From contig QIAP01000038.1 of the NCBI GenBank assembly GCA_003225075.1, forward strand, positions 1 through 32,008: 32,008 bases of DNA, written 5' to 3'. Numbering within the stretch: the first letter of the stretch is position 1; each line of letters starts with the position of its first letter. The translations under genes were made by a program, and so were the position numbers. This document shows positions 26,835-32,008 of the stretch, piece after piece. Source of the DNA: Acidobacteriota bacterium (GTDB taxonomy: Bacteria > Acidobacteriota > Terriglobia > Terriglobales > Acidobacteriaceae). The notes beneath the pieces are model-generated. The model ran no database searches and was not told where the DNA came from. It saw nothing but the letters and a program-made list of their open reading frames with translations.

Positions 26835-27485
26835 TCAGGCCAATTTTCCTTTCAAAATACCTACTAAGAGCTCGGTGTCATCTGAGATGATCGCGTCCAC
26901 TGCCCAGTCTGCGAACCGGCGCATTGCATCTCTTTCATTTACCGTCCACACAAAGACGCTTTTACCACTGTCGTGAACCTCCTTAATCAAGTTGCGATGT
27001 ACCAGGTCGTGCCTGGGAATGACGTACTGGACGGGCAGTTCGGGCCACCGCCTCAAGTGGTCTGCCCGGTCGCAAATGAAACCGAGGGGAAGCCGGGAAT
27101 CACGGGAACGAAGTGCACTCAGGATTTGCGGCAGAAACGACGAGACTACAAACCTTTTCGGCACATGCCGCCGCAGCGCGGCTAGTACCGCATCTTCCAA
27201 GCCAACGACTTTCAATTCGATATCCAGGAAAGCTTGCTGAGCATAGCGGGCAACCACGTCTTCGAGTAGCGTGAGATTGAGATCGGAGCGATTCGCACGC
27301 GCGATATTGCTGCCGCAAAATTGGGCATCATGACAGATGACGGGAAAGCTGTCGCTGGTGAGACGAACGTCAAACTCGAAACCGTCGCAACCGTGCTGGA
27401 GCGCCAGGTCGAAGGATTCGATGGTATTTTCGGAAACGCTTTTAGTAGCGCGGGCTCCGCGATGACCGAGGAGTAGAGGGAGCAT
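26835..27485 (-). CDS. ugpQ: Glycerophosphodiester phosphodiesterase
   Basis: Hydrolyses glycerophosphodiesters to glycerol-3-phosphate and an alcohol. The 216-residue TIM-barrel (typical cytoplasmic UgpQ size) has His8-Arg9 in LLGHRGA, ENT at 19-21, GFEFDVRLTSD with Glu37 and Asp39, and CHD at 51-53, the expected catalytic and metal residues. No signal peptide is present, so it probably acts in the cytoplasm on lipid-derived diesters. It converges with glpD. The product glycerol-3-phosphate can enter glycolysis through GlpD, so the two form a functional pair on opposite strands. Confidence 0.92.
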   Translation of the reverse strand: MLPLLLGHRGARATKSVSENTIESFDLALQHGCDGFEFDVRLTSDSFPVICHDAQFCGSNIARANRSDLNLTLLEDVVARYAQQAFLDIELKVVGLEDAVLAALRRHVPKRFVVSSFLPQILSALRSRDSRLPLGFICDRADHLRRWPELPVQYVIPRHDLVHRNLIKEVHDSGKSVFVWTVNERDAMRRFADWAVDAIISDDTELLVGILKGKLA

Positions 27486-27545
27486 TGGAATTCATTGTAG
27501 GCGAGGCGGAACGCCATCATCAGCAGCACTATGGAACGTGAGCAC

Positions 27546-27854
27546 TCAATCTAAATCGAAATCGCGTATAGGTTTGCCGGTGTCGGGACTTTCTTTGGCG
27601 CGCTTTACGGCTTCCTGGAATTTTTTCTCCAGCAGATCTGAGGCATGCTTCTGGTTCTCGACAGACTGGCGGAAGACCGATTCGCGGCGGGTATCCTGCT
27701 CCCTCATCGCACGCGCGGCTGCTTCCATATCGGCGAAGGTCTTCGGTTGCACCGCCGCGGTATGAGCAATCACACCCTTGGTAGACGAATCCACCTTCAG
27801 CAACGCGCCGCAACACGGGCAGGTGACCTCGAACGCTGGCGTGTCCTTCCCCAT
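27546..27854 (-). CDS. Small zinc-ribbon-like protein of unknown function
   Basis: A 102-residue soluble protein. The N-terminus holds CPCC (C12, C14, C15) in EVTCPCCGALLKVD, a zinc-ribbon-like half-site. The rest is a charged, helical region of coiled-coil character (MEAAARAMREQDTRRES to EKKFQEAVKRAKES). I recall similar small proteins in Acidobacteria beginning M-K-D-T-P-A-F-E-V-T-C-P-C-C, with no known role. Starts at 27866 and 27878 are open too; the ATG at 27854 gives the conserved N-terminus but lacks a clear ribosome binding site. It lies 72 nt from the next minus-strand gene. Confidence 0.6.
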   Translation of the reverse strand: MGKDTPAFEVTCPCCGALLKVDSSTKGVIAHTAAVQPKTFADMEAAARAMREQDTRRESVFRQSVENQKHASDLLEKKFQEAVKRAKESPDTGKPIRDFDLD

Positions 27855-27925
27855 GTAGCAAATCATACTCCAAAACATGCACTCGATGCCTCGAAGCGCC
27901 GGTTCTGAGATCGGGGCGCCGGGAC

Positions 27926-28126
27926 TCAGTGAGCCCGAAGTTTGATGGGCAGGACTTTGAATAGATACAGCATCTCCCAGCCGAGGAGAAAGAACGATGC
28001 GATTACTACCATAATTGCGAGCAGCTCGCCGAAATTCAGGCGGTTGCTGCGGGTGGGATCAAGCCTGCGGGCCCCCAAACTCAAGATGTTGAGCGTCGCA
28101 AAACCGAAGACCAACGCCCAAAGCAT
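27926..28126 (-). CDS. Small two-helix membrane protein
   Basis: A 66-residue protein with two hydrophobic segments (about 2-18, LWALVFGFATLNILSLG, and 34-57) and a basic loop between them (ARRLDPTRSNR). A GGTGAT sequence at 9 nt spacing precedes ATG 28126. The open frame runs up to 28351, but that part has no membrane character or ribosome binding site, so it is left out. No family is recognised. It may be co-transcribed with the zinc-ribbon-like gene downstream. Confidence 0.55.
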   Translation of the reverse strand: MLWALVFGFATLNILSLGARRLDPTRSNRLNFGELLAIMVVIASFFLLGWEMLYLFKVLPIKLRAH

Positions 28127-28301
28127 GTTGTAGACATCACCCTTTTTCCCGGGATACTGAAACAGGAATAGGGAGTTTGCCAACACCCCCGATTGCAGGC
28201 GAGAGCGGAGGGCGACTGTTTGGCGCCTGCCCACGCTAAGAGTGCACGCGAGACCGGCAAGAAAACGAAAGCAATCCATAGATGAATTGAGACTGCGATT
28301 C

Positions 28302-28319
28302 GGGGACAGCAGTGTCCCC
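28302..28319. repeat. Short hairpin repeat GGGGACA-GCAG-TGTCCCC
   Basis: Perfect 7-bp arms around a 4-nt loop with no T-run on either strand. The GGGGACA...TGTCCCC sequence resembles short dispersed palindromes often found between genes in this phylum (recollection). Confidence 0.6.
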
Positions 28320-28395
28320 ATGGGACCGACGACTCCGGCGTCACCAATCAAAGGCGTAGATATTACTCTTTTTGGAAGGCCACGTCAGCTTCAGA

Positions 28396-28426
28396 GTTTT
28401 ACTGGCAAAAATAGAGGGAGTAAAAC
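28396..28426. repeat. Inverted repeat upstream of the HAD gene
   Basis: GTTTTACT (28396-28403) and AGTAAAAC (28419-28426) are perfect 8-base arms with a 15-nt gap, 55 nt before the HAD start. Possible operator. Confidence 0.4.
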
Positions 28427-28480
28427 AGACCAGCGAGCGCACGAGCTAGCCCCGTTCCGCGACCAATTACAATCGTTCCT

Positions 28481-29155
28481 ATGCCCCGTAGCCCGAAATC
28501 AATCTTCTTTGATGTTGGGAATACTCTTCTTTTTCCCAGTCGGCGACGCATCCTGGCTCCATTGCACGCCCGCAAGGTGGTGCCCACAGCGGAGCATCTG
28601 CGGGCGCTGGAGCGACGAACCAAACGAGAATTCGACGTGATGATGGAGGGAAAGACCGGGGCAGACCACAGCTTCTGGTTTATTTTCTACTCCCACCTGC
28701 TGGAAGACCTCGGCATTGATGACGAGAATCTGCGAAATAGCCTGGTGGAGGCCACACGCATGTCCGCGAACTGGGATGTAATCAAGCCTGGCACGTGCGA
28801 GGCGTTGCAGAAAATTGGACGCCGCTATCGCATTGGGGTGATCTCAAATGCTGACGGAAAGATTGCCGAGATTCTCCAGCATTGCGGCATCTACGGCTGC
28901 TTCATGAGCATTACAGATTCTGGAATCGTGGGCAAGGAAAAGCCGCATCCGGCAATCTTCGAGGCAGCAATGCAGGCACTGGATGCACACCCGGAGGAGA
29001 GCTTGTACGTCGGGGATGTTTATTCCGTAGATTATCTGGGCGCGACCCGGGCGGGCATGCAGGCACTGCTGTTTGATGTTGCCGGTGCATACCGGGAATC
29101 TGGACTGCCGCGAGTGGAATCGCTGGAACAATTGCAAGAGAAGTTGGGCATCTGA
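28481..29155 (+). CDS. HAD-superfamily hydrolase
   Basis: A 224-residue haloacid-dehalogenase-like phosphatase, cytoplasmic. Motif I is FFDVGNTLLF with nucleophile Asp11; the second acidic residue of the classical DxD is replaced by Gly, as in the FDVGGTL subset of the family. Motif II is VISNAD, motif III the Lys in GKEKPHPAIF, and motif IV YVGDVYSVDYLGA. The helical cap lies at about 30-95. The substrate cannot be read from the sequence; phosphosugars or nucleotides are typical. There is no Shine-Dalgarno before ATG 28481, but a TACAAT box ends 7 nt upstream, which suggests a leaderless message. It converges with bshC, ending 11 nt from it. Confidence 0.87.
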   Translation: MPRSPKSIFFDVGNTLLFPSRRRILAPLHARKVVPTAEHLRALERRTKREFDVMMEGKTGADHSFWFIFYSHLLEDLGIDDENLRNSLVEATRMSANWDVIKPGTCEALQKIGRRYRIGVISNADGKIAEILQHCGIYGCFMSITDSGIVGKEKPHPAIFEAAMQALDAHPEESLYVGDVYSVDYLGATRAGMQALLFDVAGAYRESGLPRVESLEQLQEKLGI

Positions 29156-29166
29156 GTTCCCGGAAC

Positions 29167-30807
29167 TTACAGCGTTATTATCTGGTGGTCGTGACAAGAA
29201 GTGTGGACGGTCTCGTACAGATTTTGCAGTAGCTCTGTTCCATAGCGCGCAACAAAGTAAATGCCGGCAATCTCGCGCTCCTGTAGCGCCTCCTGGGGAT
29301 AGAGCATGTTGCTGAGGAATTCGGCGTGACGTCCCGCTGTTTCGCTACGTCGAAGTTCGGCACGCGCAGCGCGGGCGCGTAACTGCTGTAGTTGATACTG
29401 CATTTTGGAGCCGGCGTTCTCTGCGGCCTCGACCAGGCTTTGGTCCAGGCGGGCAAGGGATTCACGAACGGTCTTAATAGATTTCTCCACACTGGAGTTG
29501 GCGCTGTCGAAGGCAGCCTGGAGTTCATCAGGCAAAATGCGTGCCGCCAAATTTTCCCGGAGCCTGTCCGGGCCAATAAATACTTCCGGAAAAGCAAGAT
29601 GGTACCGTTCCAACAAGCGCTGGGCTTTCGATTCGACGATCGTGGCCGAAAAACGTGGCAGGATGGGCGTGATTCGTCCGAGAAGTGCCTGGTATACGAC
29701 CGCAGCCTGCGCGAAGTATGCAACTTCGGCGGCGCCGCCGATGTAGGCCAGAGTGGGGAGCAGATAATCCTGCACCACCGGACGCAGCAAAACGTTAGGG
29801 CTGAACTCCTCTGGCGAGCCTGCAATGTGCTGCAACAGTTCAGCCTGAGAAAGTTTCTCGTCCCCAACTACAAATTCATTACTCCCAGATCCCCCGTTTG
29901 GCCGGCGATGCACCGGCACGCGTGAGCCATGCCGCAAAGTAAATAGCAACGTGGAAGAAGGTGTAACTTTCACCTGCTGGTGGTATCCCGCCGCTTCAAG
30001 CGCTTTACCGCGTTCCAGCAAAGCATCATCGAGCTCCGCCGCACGTTCGCCGGCGGCGCGGAAGATCGGCTCGGCAACGGCGTGCAGCTCCTCGTCCGAG
30101 GCGTCCAGCAGAATGACTCCCCAATCCCCGAAGAGGCGCGTGAATAGCCGTGCAAATGCTCTGCCCATGGTCTCGCCGGTACGATAAGTCTCACGCAGAA
30201 AATTTGTAGCCCCGCCATCGCCGAGGAGTTCGCTGGCGGTTTTAACGATGGATTCAATCTCCGGGGCGAAACTCACCGTGCTAACAGGCGCATCTGAAGG
30301 GCCTTGAGCGGGTGCAATCAGCTTCACCAGAGAACCGTCAGCGGCAGGAATGGATGCGTGATTTACCTCATCCAGATCATGGTCTTCAGTGGCCAGCCAG
30401 AATACGGGAACGCACTCGACCCCAACGGCAGTTGCTTCCACCGCCACCTTGATTGCGCTCAGCGCTTTGAAAATTGAGAACAACGGGCCGCCGAATAATC
30501 CGACCTGCTGTCCCGTCACGAGGGCGGCTGCGCCCGCACGCAGGCGGGCAATGTTCTCGATGGTCTTCGGCGAAGCGCTCCAACTTTTGTTCTGGCGCTC
30601 GAGGATGGCGGAAACGCGGGCGCGGCGGCCAGGGTCATAACGCACGGCGGCTGTTTCGTCTTTCAACCATTCCTGAATGTGGGGAGCCCGCGAATAGAAC
30701 TGCTGCACTTTGGGAAAATCGTAGAGAAAGTCGGAGAAAAGCTGCGTAGTGTGCGGTATTTGGCTGAAAGGCAAACACTGCGCCTTCACCGGCAATTCTC
30801 CTGACAT
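29167..30807 (-). CDS. bshC: Bacillithiol biosynthesis cysteine-adding enzyme BshC
   Basis: Adds cysteine to glucosaminyl-malate in the last step of bacillithiol synthesis (established for Firmicutes). The 546-residue length fits the family. The signature LVTGQQVGLFGGPLFSIFK and the ATEDHDLDEVNH segment are present in the N-terminal half, and a long helical region follows at about 400-480. The frame is open from 30846; ATG 30807 (MSGELPVKAQCLPFSQIP) starts at the family N-terminus. No Shine-Dalgarno is seen. bshA and bshB are not in the window. The bacilliredoxin at 10346-10780 supports a working bacillithiol system. It converges with the HAD gene. Confidence 0.92.
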   Translation of the reverse strand: MSGELPVKAQCLPFSQIPHTTQLFSDFLYDFPKVQQFYSRAPHIQEWLKDETAAVRYDPGRRARVSAILERQNKSWSASPKTIENIARLRAGAAALVTGQQVGLFGGPLFSIFKALSAIKVAVEATAVGVECVPVFWLATEDHDLDEVNHASIPAADGSLVKLIAPAQGPSDAPVSTVSFAPEIESIVKTASELLGDGGATNFLRETYRTGETMGRAFARLFTRLFGDWGVILLDASDEELHAVAEPIFRAAGERAAELDDALLERGKALEAAGYHQQVKVTPSSTLLFTLRHGSRVPVHRRPNGGSGSNEFVVGDEKLSQAELLQHIAGSPEEFSPNVLLRPVVQDYLLPTLAYIGGAAEVAYFAQAAVVYQALLGRITPILPRFSATIVESKAQRLLERYHLAFPEVFIGPDRLRENLAARILPDELQAAFDSANSSVEKSIKTVRESLARLDQSLVEAAENAGSKMQYQLQQLRARAARAELRRSETAGRHAEFLSNMLYPQEALQEREIAGIYFVARYGTELLQNLYETVHTSCHDHQIITL

Positions 30808-31111
30808 GGTTGGGTCGCGGGATTCATGCGCTGATGATCGCCCCATTCTACAGGCTGGTTTCGTAGATCAGATGCCGCAAACCACAGGGAGATGCAAAAC
30901 AAGCACTCCGCAATGAGCACCCCGCGGCAGCAGTCATTCAGTAGCCAACGCAGTTCTTGATGGTCCGTTAAGGTGCTCGTTGGCTGGCTGAATGCTGAGT
31001 GCTCGCGCGCGACCAGCCACTGCCCTTTCACATCTAATCAACTGTTTGACTTCCGACTGTTTGACCCCTAAAGTTGGAAGTAGCTCTTTGCAATATGGCC
31101 ATCCCACCAGT
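30808..31111. other. Region between bshC and the tmRNA gene
   Basis: About 300 nt containing no convincing gene. The stretch 30930-31020 is rich in short inverted words (CATTCAGTAGCCAACG / CGTTGGCTGGCTGAATG: GCCAACG pairs with CGTTGGC, and CATTCAG with CTGAATG). TTTGAC occurs twice near 31048 and 31061, and TATGGC at 31095-31100 lies 11 nt before the tmRNA 5' end, but no strong promoter can be assigned. Confidence 0.5.
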
Positions 31112-31480
31112 GGGGGCGTCACGGCTTCGACGGAGATGCTTGCGGCCAAGAGGCATGCCGGGGTGCACACACCCGTAATCGTGGGCAAAATGATAATTGC
31201 CAATCAACAGATGGCATACGCTGCTTAATTAGTTAAGTAGCCGTCCTCCGCGGCTTTGCCCGTGGGCTGCGGTAAGGACGTCGCACAGCGGGCTGGCCTT
31301 CTCTGCTACGTCTGGGCAGGAGGGCGAGACTTTCAGGCTAGCGGCTTGCGTTTCTTGTCCGTTCTGAGCGACGGCCGCGAACGTCCTGGGGTAATGCCCA
31401 GGGCATGAACCGGACTAAGCATGTAGGCTCTTGACCAGTAACATTTTCGGACGCGGGTTCGACTCCCGCCGCCTCCACCA
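31112..31480 (+). ncRNA. ssrA: Transfer-messenger RNA (tmRNA, ssrA)
   Basis: Rescues ribosomes stalled on broken messages and tags the nascent peptide for proteolysis. The 5' end GGGGGCG pairs with the 3' CGCCTCC, with encoded CCA (31478-31480). The tRNA-like start GGGGGCGTCACGGCTTCGAC is the tmRNA hallmark, and GGACGCGGGTTCGACTCCCG gives the T-loop arm. The tag frame begins at GCC 31199 and reads ANQQMAYAA followed by TAA (31226-31228), ending in the AA required for ClpXP and Lon recognition. The ClpX and Lon encoded in this window are the expected proteases. Length 369 nt is typical. Confidence 0.95.
31199..31228 (+). other. tmRNA tag reading frame
   Basis: Nine sense codons encode ANQQMAYAA, then TAA, with a second in-frame stop nearby (TAG at 31232-31234). 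The frame and C-terminal AYAA fit tags of related bacteria. The resume codon GCC is chosen because ATAATT precedes it and the length is standard; GGC upstream is a less likely alternative. Confidence 0.75.
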
Positions 31481-31645
31481 AAATACTCCGACAAACTTCA
31501 TCCAGTTCGATTCCTTAGTTGACTTCAAAACTAGTTGTGACTAAGCTTCAAAACCGCTTTGTAGGGGCTCGTGGATCGCGTTCCCACAGCCCTGACACTG
31601 CGACCCTCGCCCTACGTCTAAAAAATCAACTAAAGGAGCAGCTCC

Positions 31646-32008
31646 GTGGACACTTCTCGATTTAATTCCCGGTTGCGGGCATCAGGCTTTATCACCGGGC
31701 TCATGACGTGCAGTCTGTTGTTGCTGCCAGCTCCGCCAGCTCTTGCTAGCACGGCCGTGCGGAAATCAGTGTTGGCGATCACGCGGTCTCACCTCCAGTA
31801 CGTGACATGCCCACGCACACCGAATTGCCTGGCCACCGCGTCAAGCCGCTGCACGTTCTTCCCCCGTTGAGCCGGGCAGTGGCACCAACTGATGGTGCAC
31901 TGCAAACATCATTTACCACAGCAGGGGCGACAACGGCCGGTCTCAATTTCGCGGGTGTGGGTAATGGAGACTATGGATTTACTCGCAATGCTGCGCCCCC
32001 CGATACCA
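31646..32008 (+). pseudogene. Secreted protein gene, apparently frameshifted and cut off by the window
   Basis: GTG 31646 follows GGAG at 7 nt spacing and encodes a signal peptide, with hydrophobic core GFITGLMTCSLLLLPAPPA and cleavage probably after ALA. The frame closes with TGA at 31868-31870 after 74 residues. From about 31750 another frame (codons starting at 31750+3n) is open to the right edge and reads HAVSPPVRDMPTHT, then LNFAGVGNGDYGFTRNAAPP, a sequence that looks like the mature part of a secreted Acidobacteria protein. The two frames join by one missing base (or two extra) between 31750 and 31867. This is either a true frameshift or a sequence error. Function is not recognised; the rest lies outside. 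Confidence 0.6.

Larger units (their letters stand above)
28127..28480. other. Intergenic region with two inverted repeats
   Basis: About 350 nt between the small membrane protein and the HAD gene. An open minus-strand frame covers part of it (28127-28351) but is not convincing. Two inverted repeats are present: GGGGACA-GCAG-TGTCCCC at 28302-28319 and GTTTTACT...AGTAAAAC at 28396-28426. A TACAAT box at 28468-28473 lies 7 nt before the HAD start. Confidence 0.6.

Noticed and set aside
28127-28351. N-terminal extension of the small membrane protein to ATG 28351
   Set aside because: The added 75 residues have no recognisable character, while the inner start has a plausible ribosome binding site. 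The extended start remains possible.
30934-31228. Open frames across the tmRNA gene and its upstream region
   Set aside because: The tmRNA structure (acceptor pairing, T-arm, tag frame) explains the region better than any protein.
31501-31560. Possible terminator after the tmRNA gene (TTAGT...ACTAA)
   Set aside because: Only five paired bases plus G-U pairs and no T-run, so not called.

Overview
The window looks like an ordinary chromosomal segment of an Acidobacteria-type bacterium (class Terriglobia or a close relative). This assignment is inference. It rests on moderately high G+C coding DNA, frequent GTG/TTG starts, short palindromic intergenic repeats of the kind I associate with that phylum, bacillithiol-pathway genes in a lineage with clpP-clpX-lon and LeuS of common bacterial type, YVTN beta-propeller and secretin-like secreted proteins, and a tmRNA tag ending AYAA. 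No prophage, insertion sequence or CRISPR array was seen. Most genes are housekeeping and many can be named from motifs.

Layout. Positions 128-5573 (minus strand) hold guaA, a membrane protein of unknown function and leuS, with two copies of one palindromic repeat lying just after the stop codons of the two upstream genes. Next is a RelE/ParE-type toxin with a ribbon-helix-helix antitoxin and a perfect 18-bp palindrome over its promoter (5663-6146), a tiny two-helix membrane protein, and endonuclease IV (nfo). From 7496 the plus strand carries DAHP synthase (aroF) and a YVTN-repeat protein ending in a strong terminator. A conserved unknown protein, a bacilliredoxin and murB follow. At 12103-13869 an ECF sigma factor, a single-pass membrane protein and a secreted protein form a tight operon, the best candidate here for an uncharacterised signalling unit. 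A family-5 uracil-DNA glycosylase follows on the minus strand.

Positions 14853-22019 form a protein quality-control block: trigger factor, clpP, clpX, lon, then a small membrane protein and the ribosome-assembly GTPase engB. At 22041-24904 (minus) mazG, a GNAT acyltransferase of the COG3375 type and an enolase-superfamily enzyme with all N-succinylamino-acid-racemase/OSBS active-site residues lie in one overlapping or closely spaced unit. This suggests amino-acid racemisation through N-succinyl intermediates rather than, or besides, menaquinone synthesis. glpD and a glycerophosphodiester phosphodiesterase converge at 25174-27485, both feeding glycerol-3-phosphate metabolism. After two small unknown genes come a HAD hydrolase, bshC (bacillithiol synthesis, which pairs in function with the bacilliredoxin 19 kb away), and a complete tmRNA gene (31112-31480). 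The window ends inside a secreted-protein gene that appears to be frameshifted.

How the genes work together: ClpX carries the ClpP-docking LGF tripeptide, and tmRNA supplies a degradation tag, so the tagging and proteolysis arms are both present. BshC and the bacilliredoxin form a thiol-redox pair. No wholly novel system is evident. The items most worth a second look are the sigma-factor operon, the racemase/GNAT pair, the toxin-antitoxin operator, the nested inverted repeat before glpD, the apparently leaderless genes, and the frameshifted gene at the right edge.
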